Origin: Hermodice carunculata | Lineage: Eukaryota > Annelida > Polychaeta > Eunicida > Amphinomidae | Assembly (NCBI GenBank): GCA_964020975.1 | Contig: CAXHWN010002684.1 | Span: forward strand, 1,020,932-1,084,931 | Length of the DNA: 64,000 bases | Direction: 5' to 3' | In this document: one piece after another, positions 1 to 10,376 of the stretch | How positions within the stretch are numbered: position 1 is the stretch's first letter | Layout of the letters: each line of letters opens with the position of its first letter | Translations under genes and position numbers: made by a program | Notes under the pieces: model-generated | Told to the model about the DNA's origin: nothing | Seen by the model: only the letters and a program-made list of their open reading frames with translations | Database searches by the model: none

Positions 1-1245
1 ACATGCAGTTGAGACCTGGAAAAAGCATTAAGCCAGGTAAAAGCATGCAGGAATACTTCTGCTGCACTTATCTAAGCGATAGCTCACAGATCCGCGACGG
101 CAGTGAAGTGGTATTCAGACAATGATTTGAAGATAAAGTCCACCAAAGTCCAGACAATGATTTGAAGATAAAGTCCACCAAATTCCAAAATATGCATCTA
201 AGTAGTGATGCAACTGCTGATTCCACTGTTGAGATTCAAGGAACTGTCATCAAACAGACACAAAACACCAGATTGCTTAGCGTCCTAATGGATAGTAACC
301 TTACTTTCAACTTGCATATATCTCAACTTTGCTAGAAAGCAGCTAACCAGCTTGCTGATCTGACCAGATTCAAACGATTCCTAGACATTCCATCAAAGCT
401 GGCTATTGTCAAAACTTTTATCTTGTCATATTTCAAATATTGTTTAATAATCTACAATTTCTGTTCTTGTGACAACGTACAAAAAATGGACAGAATTTTT
501 GGAGATAGCCCTACGTTATGTATCTTCTGACTGCGACTGTTTATTAGGATTTGCTCGTTAAGTCTGACCTAACCTCACTAGAGAATAATAAGCACAAAGA
601 TATGGTTATTGAGAGCTTCAAAATTTTATATGGGATTGCTCCTGCCTATCTGGAAAAACTAATAGGCAAAAGAGATATTGATTATGGAACCTGCCAATTA
701 TTTTATCTGTCCCTACCAAGATATAAGGCAGCCAAATATGGAAAACGCTCACTATATTGCTTCATACCACACCCGTGGAATGATTTACGAGAAAGTGTAA
801 AGCTGTCACGGATATCAGTGAATTTAAGCAAGGTATAAAACACTGGACGGAGACAGAATGCACGCGTGGACTCTTTCAGTACCAGGGGCCTTTTGCGTCC
901 TGGTGCATCCACGGTCTGCCAAATATTTCACTCCTGAATCGGCTTGATCTCCACCTCTAGTGTCACTTGTCACCTTATTGCTAAAATGTCTATCAAATTA
1001 TATGACCAGGCCTCACCACAAATGTTTTTTATTGGAAATTTATAATTTGTCACTTGCAAGGTTTTCTATGTCTATTCTCTCGTATGTCTCTGACTGAGTT
1101 TTAGTTATGTACATTACTTACTTGAATGTGATATTATTACAATTTATTGTCATTTATTGATATGTATTTTTGTCAGTCGTAATAGCTTTTTAGCTAAGGT
1201 TCTTTTTATTGTACAACTGACGTTAAATAAAGAAACTTGGATAAG
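1..1245 (+). mobile_element. Decayed 3' end of a CR1/L2-like LINE
   Basis: This is the remains of a non-LTR retrotransposon, cut by the window start. Around 186-333 one frame reads a reverse-transcriptase C-terminal segment containing LLSVLMDSNLTFNLHIS and then stops. Residues after that (AIVKTFILSYFKYC) continue in shifted frames. A 95-codon open stretch at 551-838 holds the post-RT region with LVKSDLTSLENN, FKILYGIAPAYLEKLI and a degenerate YGKRS...PHPWNDL motif, which is the usual CR1/L2/Jockey C-terminal signature. The 3' end near 1230-1245 has AATAAAGAAACTTGG, a typical LINE tail. Several stops and shifts show it is dead. A 35-bp tandem duplication (116-147 repeated at 151-182) lies inside it. 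Clade assignment is from motif memory only. Confidence 0.75.
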
Positions 1246-1649
1246 AAATAAACGTTTTATCTCGTTATCAGTTGTTCAAGTTCGCTTTCTTCCATATCTG
1301 AAAGTAACATTCATAGGAACTGAAATTTCCTTTACCAGTTTAAAAAAATGAACAGTCATATAACAAGAGGGCTGTGTGAACAATTTGTACTCAGCTGACC
1401 TAGTAAATACTCACTGCCCAAAATACATTCAAACCTGAGCTGAGCCGAAGTGAACTTTGCGTTTAATAACAGTATACAATCTGTATATAGGTATCAGTAC
1501 TGTTCCACACCCTTCACCCAGTGGCCTATTTTGCTAATACACGTGAGCATTTTGATCTGTTACGTGAATGGAGTTTCATAAACATACTGGAGAGTGCAAA
1601 TATTACATGTCAAACGCAAATAATAAGTGATAATGTATATATATATATA

Positions 1650-1737
<88 letters not shown>

Positions 1738-2640
1738 GAATCTTTATTTCGCACAAATGTCGTACATTCAGAAAAAAAAAGAAAAAGAGATAACACTAAT
1801 CACAAGTCAAAAGAAAAAAATAGCCCGACAGTTCAGAAGTCATTCACAGATTCAGCTAGTACAAAGGTAATTAAGTATATCGCAACATTCAGTTTTGCTG
1901 ATATTTGATTGCAAATTCCCATGCCCAATCGCACACACTTCTTTAATCACATTGGCAGTTGAGGTCAAATCATTGGGTTCGACGTGAAAATTACGTAACA
2001 TAGTAATTGTGGCAATACAGAGGAATGGAAATTCTGTTTTGATAGACTATACTCAGATGAAATATAATTCAGTGACATACCGACGAACACTGTCTCCGAT
2101 TACTAGTTTAGCTAAGGACCGTACTATTGTGTGTTTCTCCTATGGTATAAACTGTAGAAAAAATTAAGAAAACGTATATGCAGTTGTACTTTGATATCAT
2201 GATCGTCACATATTATAGATGAAGAAGACTATTATGACAGTGAGGCGTTAGTTTCCATAAAACCCTGACGGCTTTGCGCCAGGCAGTGTAAAATAGCTCA
2301 ACGTCTTTACCGGAGAAATCCCGCAACTGACAGCCGAATAGTGACACACAATAGCTTTTGAACAGCTTGTACCTTGTCGTATTGACATGGTATAAGCTGT
2401 TCAATGCTCATGTGTATTAGCAAATTGTATATATATACATGCATTTAAATATTATATGCACGTGGTTTAATCTTCGTGTGTATGATGTTTTATTAAACAA
2501 AATCGAAACAGATAACTGTAACACAGAGATGAACCTGTCATAAATACACCACTGTGACCTAGACACGTGACACAAGGACTTATTTAATGACACGTATTGT
2601 AAGCCTCACATATATATGTCCCACATGAGTTCTCATGACA
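1246..2640. other. Intergenic, mostly featureless AT-rich DNA
   Basis: Apart from the ATT microsatellite at 1635-1737, I see no exon, RNA gene or recognisable repeat here. The open frames crossing the microsatellite are artefacts of the repeat. Confidence 0.6.
1635..1737. repeat. (TA)n(ATT)n microsatellite
   Basis: A short TA run (1635-1651) passes directly into about 29 units of ATT ending at 1737. It reads as poly-Ile or poly-Tyr in chance frames. Confidence 0.95.
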
Positions 2641-2675
2641 CTGTTTAAGGACAGGTTATAGAAGGGGGGGTAACG

Positions 2676-2842
2676 GGGGGGGGTTCAGTACGCTGGTACA
2701 GGTAATTATTTTTGTAGAGTACGTATAGTAGGGAAAATAATTATCTTTCCAAATTTGGATAGTACGAAGTACGTAAAATAAGAGGGCTTCCAGTACGCCA
2801 GTACGGTAAATAAAAAGCCCCAGTACGCCAGTACGGGAAACC
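2676..2842. repeat. Dispersed GTACG-rich repeat, copy 1
   Basis: A stretch beginning with G-runs and GGTTCAGTACGCTGGTAC, and ending CCAGTACGGGAAACCCC. CAGTACGCCAGTACGG occurs twice within it. It is clearly homologous, with small gaps, to 20360-20522 in the same orientation. Family unknown. It does not read as a protein. Confidence 0.75.
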
Positions 2843-2858
2843 CCTTTCCCACCCTCTT

Positions 2859-2938
2859 ATAGGATTGGAGACTGTCCGTTAGTCAATTTATCACTATCAG
2901 GGCAAAAAATTGGCTAACGGACAGTCTCTAATCCTATT
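2859..2938. repeat. Fold-back repeat, ~30-bp arms
   Basis: Left arm 2859-2888 and right arm 2908-2938 are inverted copies (GAGACTGTCCGTTAG in one, CTAACGGACAGTCTC in the other) with about two mismatches and a ~19-bp loop. The form is that of a tiny MITE or of a transposon end that folded back. Confidence 0.8.
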
Positions 2939-2974
2939 ACCTATACTTGATTTCCCTTTTGCCGATAATCGGAT

Positions 2975-3017
2975 CTCCAGACAGCTCCGTTATCTAGGAT
3001 AACGGGACTGACTGGAG
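2975..3017. repeat. 20-bp stem hairpin with 3-nt loop
   Basis: Arms 2975-2994 and 2998-3017 pair at 17 of 20 positions around TAG. The inner CCGTTATC/GATAACGG is perfect. The short palindrome CCGATAATCGG lies just upstream. The hairpin is close to the 2859-2938 fold-back and its arm resembles that arm. Confidence 0.8.
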
Positions 3018-3914
3018 GACAATTATATGATTTACAGCAAGGAAATAGTTCTTTTGTGGCAGTACATAGTTACATGTATATCAGAGACCCAGATATTGGA
3101 CCTGGTGACCTAGTTTCGTACATGGCATACCCGCGGGTTCTGATTGAAAGATCATTGAAATAAGGAAAAGAAAGCAGTTCCTGCCAATTCGAAACTTCGG
3201 CAAAAGTTTATCTGCAGTACACATTTTTGGGTAAATTCAGCCGATAGTTTAGGATGAGTAAAAATTTTGAAACGCACAAAAAAATCGTTTAAGAATTAAA
3301 ATGCCACTGTTTAACAAATTAAGAAATTGTAGCACCATAAAGTTCACATATTTTGTACTTTCTGTCTTAAAAGTAGGTTCAGCTTGGTTTATTAATCCAA
3401 AAGAATCACCTTCGTGTACAATTTTGAATTAGTATTGTGCCAGCACACAACTATGAGGTTAGAAAAATGCATCGTAATCTAAATACCTTGAGTTCGCATC
3501 ATGTACTGCGGAATGAGTGAACAGTGTTAATAAACTCAGGCTTTGCCATGAACAACAATGCAGATGAACTGCTGAAAGGTTCTCTTATTTTTATCAGGTC
3601 AAGATGTAAGACAAACTGTTTTCCCGCTGATAACCCGTTCATAAATTTATTTGGCTGTTGAAGCTTTGAATTTTCAAAATTGTGAATCAAACGTGATGTT
3701 ATTGATTTATCATATAGGTTTAGACACATTTAAGGACTCTAGCGTAGAGAGATTCTATTTCAGAAGGTGTGCTACTGTTTTCCTCCTGTTTGTATAAAGT
3801 CTGGCACTTATGAAAACAACCATCAATTCACCTGTTTATGGTTACCCTCCACCCCCACCCCCACCAAAAAACCCACCAACTTCACTCATTGCCAACCATA
3901 AATGTGTTTTACAG
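3018..3914. other. Region upstream of the DMRT exons
   Basis: AT-rich, with no convincing upstream coding exon. A C/A-rich stretch (3845-3875) and a pyrimidine-rich run precede the acceptor at 3913-3914. An ATG at 3838 is in frame with the DM exon, so transcription could start nearby. The low-complexity His/Pro peptide it would encode looks more like untranslated or intronic sequence. Confidence 0.5.
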
Positions 3915-4294
3915 GTCTTCACGGACAAGGGCTGCTGCTGTCCAGGTCCCCTCGAACCGAAAGCCCAAGTGCTCGCGCTGTAGAAATCATGGAGTTATAT
4001 CTCTTCTTAAAGGACACAAACGCTATTGCCATTGGAAGGATTGTAGATGTCCAAAATGTCAACTTATATCTGAGCGCCAACGGGTTATGGCAATGCAGGT
4101 GGCGCTGCGTCGCCAACAGGATCAAGAAGAGGCTATGGGGCTGTCCATCCCTGTACCCATGGACGCACTAGAACAACAGGACCACGAGGAGCTGCAAGAA
4201 ACTGCAGATAACAATGGTCACCTTTCTGCGGTTCTCAGCCAAAATCCATCCTTTAATTCTCAAGGACACAAAAAAGGATCAATGCATCACGAAG
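3915..4294 (+). CDS. DMRT-family gene, DM-domain exon
   Basis: Encodes the sequence-specific DNA-binding module of a doublesex/mab-3 related transcription factor, a nuclear regulator of sex determination or neural patterning in animals. The DM domain lies at 3961-4123. [17 protein letters not shown] and KDCRCPKC supply all eight zinc ligands (CCHC and HCCC), followed by the recognition helix [17 protein letters not shown]. Most family members have RVMAAQ, so the Met is unusual. The residues after the domain, [12 protein letters not shown], resemble DMRT1 more than DMRT3/4/5. A strong acceptor (TTTTACAG) precedes 3915, but the frame is also open back to an ATG at 3838, so the true start is uncertain. 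The donor GAAG/GTATGT at 4294/4295 leaves phase 1. ORFs on the other strand here are shadows. Confidence 0.93.
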
Positions 4295-5013
4295 GTATGT
4301 CCACCCTTTTGCCCTGTTAAGTCCTTCAGTATATAAAAAAGCATAAACCCATATGTTTTACATGAATTGCCAAGTACGCCAATCCTATATTAATCACTCT
4401 CTGTGGCACAGATGCTTGCGTCTAGTTCCCTACCTAACTGTTTCAATGATTTCGTAAATAATGCCACAAATATCTGGGTTTGGCAATTCATACAGTAATT
4501 ACTATTACATGCAAAATATACAATTTTCTAACTTTTGAAGACCCGGTAACAGGAATAAAGGCAAAATTGTGTTCAAGCAAACTGCAAGTATAGTTATAGA
4601 TGGAAGGACAAGTTAATAGTATGGTGGACAGATATATATTGTGCACACCGATAGGGCCCGAGGAAAAAGAGCATTAAAGCAAGAGTGAACAATTAATGTC
4701 AATGTACTGTATAATCATAAATTTTCGCAAAGGAAAAATATTCATGAATTTTCCCGAGTAGACGCTATTCGGGAATGTTATGCAAGCGAAAATTTTGGCA
4801 AGTTAAATCTTATAAAGTGACAACACAAAAACATCTTTTACACATTAGTACTTCAGTAAAATATAAAAAAGAAACTTCCACACACACAAATGGGAGGTTT
4901 CACACGATTAATACGTTTTAGTGGTAGCAGTTCGGAAAAATAAAACTCGCGAAAATCTACTTTGATGCTAATTCGGAAAATTTGATGCTCGGGAATATAA
5001 CTGATTATACATA

Positions 5014-5064
<51 letters not shown>

Positions 5065-6233
5065 CCTGGCAATATCATAAGTGATAACTATACCTGTCTG
5101 GTTAGTGCCTATAACTCTGACCCTGTAATGTTTGAACAATTTATAAGACTTTTAATTACTGCTTACGTCACATGACATCTTGCATGGAACAATCATGGGA
5201 AATGTCTTTTTGGCATGTTCCATCTTCAAGACAGAGACCAGAGGTGTGGCGCTGAGCTTATGTGTTTCGCCATATGTACCGTTTAGTGACATTAATACCA
5301 GCTTATAAAAGAATACAACTCTGATATATGTCCAGGTTACTAAATAACTGTGTGTATGTGTGTAGGCATTTGCTATCTTGAAGCAATCACAGTAACTAGC
5401 ATTTCATGGTTGAGGGATTTATATGTCATTTCTTTATTTATCATGGCTGCTCTACGGATACAAACTTTTCACTTTATGTAAAGTGTCATATGTGTATGTG
5501 GTCAATGACGTCAACAAATGTGTGTGATCATGTGTTAAAGAGGGATATGCACTGGTATTGGAAGATGAATGTTGATGTTTTGGTGATTCTTGAATCTCCG
5601 CTTTTTGTTTTATTTAACTTTGCACTCATTTTTAGTTTGAAATTTATGAATATGGGTTATGTTTTTTATAAAACTATTCGACAAATACTTCATTGGCTAT
5701 GTTGTGCTGTGGGCTGTGTTCTCCCACTCATTGTTATCAGTTATAGTGCAGGTAGAGCGTTTTGATAGCGTTCCAGATTCATAAATCACGAAAACGACGT
5801 AGGCCTACTTTCTTCTTTTGCTGTCAACTCAGCTGACTGACAAGTCCGGACAACCAAGAAGTGGGCAGGCCTAGAAGGTCGCTTTTTATTTTTGGCGCAA
5901 GTGATTAATTTTAGGTTTCAAGTGACCAGGCCTATATGCTTTGGAGAAAACCAAATTCTATAGTTTAGGAAGAATATTTCAACGGTTGAAATTTATGAAT
6001 ACGGTTAATGGTTTTGTGAAATATATATCTCGCACTGAATAGCAATTTGAAAATTAAATTAATGCTCAGTAAAATGTTTTACGTGGTGACATGACTATAT
6101 TATTATATCATGGTTTCAAGTAAAACCATGTTGCAATTGTCATGTCTTTTGATAATCATAAAAACTGTGTGTCATTCAGGGGTGTGCTACTCTTGGTTTC
6201 TTTTAAAATCTCCTTTGACTCCTTCAAATCTAG
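4295..6233. other. DMRT intron (1.9 kb)
   Basis: Bounded by GTATGT and AAATCTAG. Contains the TTG microsatellite at 5015-5064. A 119-codon open stretch at 5406-5765 has no recognisable family, is Cys/Phe/Ile-rich like AT-rich non-coding DNA, and is not taken as a gene. Confidence 0.75.
5015..5064. repeat. (TTG)n microsatellite
   Basis: About 16-17 uninterrupted TTG/GTT units inside the DMRT intron. Confidence 0.95.
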
Positions 6234-6407
6234 CTGCCCAGTGGTCCGAAGATGCTGACAAACCGGTCACGCCTATTTCACCAAACCCGCTGTTGGTCTT
6301 ACTGAGCCGGTTTCCAAACGTGAACATCGGTCGACTGGCAAATGTTCTGCAGTCATGTGATGGAGATATGAGGCAGGCGGTAAACCAGCTTCAGCAGGTC
6401 TTTGAGT
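6234..6407 (+). CDS. DMRT-family gene, DMA-domain exon
   Basis: The acceptor AAATCTAG/CT supplies two bases that complete the phase-1 codon of the preceding exon, giving EGAAQW across the junction. It encodes the DMA domain, a CUE-like ubiquitin-binding helical module of DMRT3/4/5-type proteins: SPNPLLVLLSRFP, then RLANVLQSCDGDMRQAV and NQLQQ. The pattern FP...VL..C.GD...A..Q is the family hallmark. The donor GAGT/GTAAGT after 6407 again leaves phase 1. A DMA domain together with the DMRT1-like tail after the DM domain makes subfamily assignment ambiguous. A DMRTA or invertebrate-specific DMRT is most likely. Confidence 0.92.
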
Positions 6408-6587
6408 GTAAGTTACTGGCACTGTATGGCCATATTGAACTCAAGATAATTGTTCTGTATTTTGTAAGTTTCATTCATTGTCAGGTGTGGCCTTAGAAAA
6501 ATTTTCAGGAAGATATATCTTTCGTGACTTGCAGGAGATGACATTGATTTCTAATAAACAAGCATATGCCCTGCTTTGATTTACCGT

Positions 6588-6778
6588 CAAGTCGTCCCAT
6601 TGCCAACTCGTCCCTGACCATCTCGGCCCCATCAAACTCGTCTCCATGTCAAGTCGTCCAAATACCAACTCATCCCATGACCTGGTCGCCCCAAATAGTA
6701 ACTCGTCCCTCTACCAAGTCGTCCCATTGATAAGTCGTCCCCACAACAACTTACCCCAACACTAAGTCGTCTCCACCG
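6588..6778. repeat. 16-bp minisatellite, 12 degenerate units
   Basis: Twelve head-to-tail units of about 16 bp built on CAAGTCGTCCCATTGC and variants (AACTCGTCCC, AAGTCGTCTCC). One unit is 14 bp and one is 17 bp. The period is not a multiple of three, so the reverse-strand peptides with repeated GTSW and DDL are accidental. Confidence 0.85.
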
Positions 6779-7320
6779 TATACAGAGGGCCGCCACCAGA
6801 TATGTTCGTGATGCATATTTTTTCTGTTGAAATGAAAGACCACACGCAGGGATTGATGGCAAATTCAATTTTGAAGTGTGATTCAGGATTTCAATTTTGC
6901 AGATAAATTGTGCATCGCACTCCTTTCGACGTTCCGTCCCTCCCATGCACCAGTTGAGGCAGTGTGTTTCGTGGATCCAGTGATTGTTTTTGGAAGTAAT
7001 GTGCAAAAGAAAAATATGCAACAACAATTACTTTAAAAAATAAAGTGTATAAAAGTTTTAAGAGCACTGTTACCATACTTACGCATTATATCATTATTTG
7101 ACCTAGCATTCCAAGGTGGTGAGTGATGGCAGTGTAGGTTATAAAAAAAAATGTACTGTACGATCTTCTGCCGACTCGTTTTGATGCATTCTTCAAGTAC
7201 AGTCTGTGATTGATTGTACTTCGTGAGTATGGGCGAATTGAAGTTCTGATCGATGTGTCCTGGGTGATGGAGTCATTTAGCACTTGTTGCTTGGCAGAGC
7301 TGGTCTTCACGCCAACTGTT

Positions 7321-7430
7321 TTAACCCTTTCTGCATTAAAATAGAACTCAGTTCATGATTGAGTCAACAACTTACCTTGGAGTGGATTGGGCCCTCGAGG
7401 TGTTCAACTGGGGCACGTCATTTTGATAGG
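7321..7430. mobile_element. Fragment of TTAA-flanked fold-back MITE
   Basis: Starts TTAACCCTTTCTGC and contains GAGTCAACAACTTACCTTGG, related to the AGTCAACAGCTTTCCT arm of complete copies at 33401-33640 and 60601-60841. The right end is not recognisable, so this is a fragment or a decayed copy. Confidence 0.5.
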
Positions 7431-7890
7431 ACTCATCTACAATTCTCAATCATGGTGTATTTCTCAACTGCTGAAGACATTCAAAAAAAAAAAAATTATT
7501 CAAGCAGATAGCACTTGATCACCAGCAGGTTTTGACAGATGCAAATAAGCCATACCGACGAATTCTTATATGTAGTTGCTTATTAACAGAAACGCTTAGA
7601 CAAGAGGTTTTTCTAAAGTGTATTTTTTTAAAATCTTCTTTCTTTGAATTAAATGGCTTCCATAATTAGCAAAATGTATCATGTTCAAATTACCATTCTT
7701 ACACGAAAACTGCACACTCTCAATGACATTTCTAATCTAGTTATAAAATGTTAGGCTCGACACAACATGCATTAGTGCCGCGTTATGCATCCTCTGAATT
7801 TCTTAACATACACTAACATGGTATATTTTATGCCCAATTTACCTGGGTACATTTCATCAATAATTTAAAGGTTCTCTTGTTTATTTTCAG

Positions 7891-8757
7891 TCAAAGGTGA
7901 ACATGAATCATCTCACAGCACAGAAGGTCAAGACATCCGGCCGGACCAGTGTAACCTGCTTAGAACTGAGCCGTACAATAACTTTATGAGACCAGAATCA
8001 TACAGTCTGGTCAGGCCAGAAGCCATCCATGCGTCCAACATAGGCTGCTCCCTTCCATCTCCAAATTTTGGAGCAACCTTTATCCCTCCAGCAAATGTTT
8101 GCTGTGGTAATTATACTACAAACACCACGGATTCCTATAACCAAACCAGTCATGCTTTTAACTTCAGGCACCACCGGGGAGCAAATTTATTCCAAAATAC
8201 CGATTGTTCCCGCTATCAGGGTATGTCTTATCAAGGCGGTTGTGGAATAGACACATTTGGGAATGTTTCTAATTTGTCATCCCCTGGGTGCGGAAATAGC
8301 TCGGGAGAAATGCAACCAAACCGATATCCCATTTTACAAAACTTCCCCCTTGTTGGGACAACACCCCAAACCTACAGTGACCATTATGCACAGCAGAACT
8401 ACCTGAGGGCCAGGATGGGTCTGCAACAAGTGGAGAACAGCGGTAATGTGGACAGGCCATTCCCCACTGTAGGAAAGGCAAAATATTGCACAGGACCGTC
8501 ATCAACTATAACAAGTGAAACTGAAGAAGACGGAAATGAGGAGCAACACGTGCCAGGTACTCCTGATGTCAAGAAAAATGAGAGCCCCAGGCCAGGCAGA
8601 TACGTGATGTCATACTGCCCAAGTCCGGTCACTGACATAGACGTTGGATACAATGAAGCTAAAGTTCCTTCACCAAATAGCACAGAAAGTTCTCGAGAAA
8701 GTGACGTCATAATAGACCAACTTGAGAGTGATAATTCTTCGTCCAGTAAGACTGATG
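7891..8757 (+). CDS. DMRT-family gene, C-terminal exon
   Basis: The acceptor TTATTTTCAG/TC completes the phase-1 codon (Phe) and opens 289 further codons: FKGEHESSH, then a long Ser/Asn/Gly/Pro-rich segment without known domains, typical of DMRT transactivation tails. Acidic stretch ETEEDGNEEQ near the middle; Ser-rich end SDNSSSSKTD. Two outcomes are possible at the 3' side. Splicing at GATG/GTAAGC after 8757 (phase 1) would leave a further exon, for which 12640 onward is a candidate. Reading through instead reaches a stop at 8808-8810 after 17 more codons. If the start is 3838, the protein is close to 500 residues. Confidence is high for the exon and low for its exact end. Confidence 0.9.
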
Positions 8758-10318
8758 GTAAGCTTCAGAGATGCTTAACTTGTTCCTTCAGATCAGACTT
8801 TAACTCTTAATGACCACTTTTGAGTCAATGTGCTGTGAATTGACAAAAAGATACCAGATTCATATTCTTTGTAAACGGGCCTTTTAGTCAAGGCCAGTAA
8901 GTATACCTTTAATAGGAGAAACCTCAAGTACAATCCGGGTCAAAAGCTTTCCTCAGCATGTATCCAAAGCATACAGAGGACACGGGTAGATTCAGCCAAA
9001 ACTTAGTACCACCTGAGTTACCAGGCAGGTGTGATTAACATCAAACCCGTATTTCATAAATTTCTACCACTCTTGATCTCGTTTTAGTCCTCGGGTAGAA
9101 TGGGCTAGCAAGAAGAGGTTTTAATGGTCAATAAGCAATCAAACTCAGATGTAGCTCTGACTCAGTGGTGTTTATACAAATGTTTTACCCTGACCAGCTG
9201 GACCATGTGATGAAAATCCGATCAGGAACATGCATTGTCCTAGCTTTTAAAATTTTCTGACCTAAAGGTGCCTTTTCCATGTTCTTTTCTTGAGTTTGTA
9301 ACAACAAAACACATTAAAATCAACTGAATTGGTTCATTCTAACTGCATAATATTTATATAAGAATTCAGGACCTGCAGGACCACAGTATCCATAGATCTC
9401 CCTCACACCACCTTTTCCCATGATACATTTTACAAAGAGTATCATATTGCACTACAGACATGTGCTTATGCTAAGTGTGCATGCACCTTCTATTGGCAAC
9501 CATAGATACCAGAGCTCATTATCCGGAATCCCCAGCTTTCGTTTGTTGGTGCTGGGAGGAAGCAGCACAGAGACCTTGTGAAAGAGGCCAAATTTGAAGC
9601 AGCTGACTGTGACATTCAGTGCACAAGTTTTCGTGAGAATGGCTGTCATTTTACCACCTAAACAGCATTCTTCTGGCTCAGGAGTAAGAGGACAAAGAGC
9701 AACATTACAAGCAAAGCCTGTTGTCAAAGTCCACATTCAATTCTAACTACTTCAAACAATGAAAAATACCATAGTTTTTTGTCAGCTTACAGTGAGTTGC
9801 GACCCCTGGACCTTTGGCACCATGGCCTAACCTAATGTGACTTCTGAGCCATCAAGACAACGCCCCATTCCCCGCCCTGAAAAAAGTCATTTGATGCCTT
9901 TGCCCCACTCCAAATATACATCAACTCTTAATGACTCGACAGACTCTACATCGTCATGCCGTGGCATTAGATTGGTCATGGCCTGAGTACTGGTTTAGCA
10001 CCTCACATATGGAAATAATATCTGTTAAGAAAGGGTTATTTGGACACTGGTTAAGGCACTTCAGGTAGGCCTGGTCCTTTTCTATATTGAGCTTGCTAAC
10101 AGCACAACTAGCTCTCTGTACATGATTCACATGGTGATGTCCAAAGATTGACATGTATTTCTTAAAACTCTTAAGTCCGTCGCCTACCAGCTGGTCTGTT
10201 GGTTTATGATCTACTGTGGCCTGGTGGGCTCCCCAACCTGCCGTGTGATGAATTTCACTTTTGATTCCTCTGTTTATTAGACATAGTCACCTATCAGACA
10301 AGACTAAAGCCCAATTCT

Positions 10319-10376
10319 GTATCCTTGCCTGTATGGATCTCCCATCTCTTGCGGGGATCCACACAGGTAAGGATAC
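10319..10376. repeat. Hairpin with 21-bp arms
   Basis: GTATCCTTGCCTGTATGGATC (10319-10339) pairs with 10356-10376 at all but two positions around a 16-bp loop. Possibly a MITE remnant. Confidence 0.75.

Larger units (their letters stand above)
6408..7890. other. DMRT intron (1.5 kb)
   Basis: Bounded by GTAAGT and TTATTTTCAG. Holds the 16-bp minisatellite at 6588-6778 and a TTAACCC-starting MITE fragment at about 7321. Reverse-strand open frames at 6471-7310 come largely from the minisatellite and are not genes. Confidence 0.75.

Noticed and set aside
5406-5765. 119-codon ORF in the DMRT intron
   Set aside because: Composition typical of AT-rich non-coding DNA, no domain, and it lies inside a well-supported intron.
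6471-7027. Reverse-strand ORFs with repeated GTSW/DDL peptides
   Set aside because: Translation of a 16-bp minisatellite whose period is not a multiple of three.
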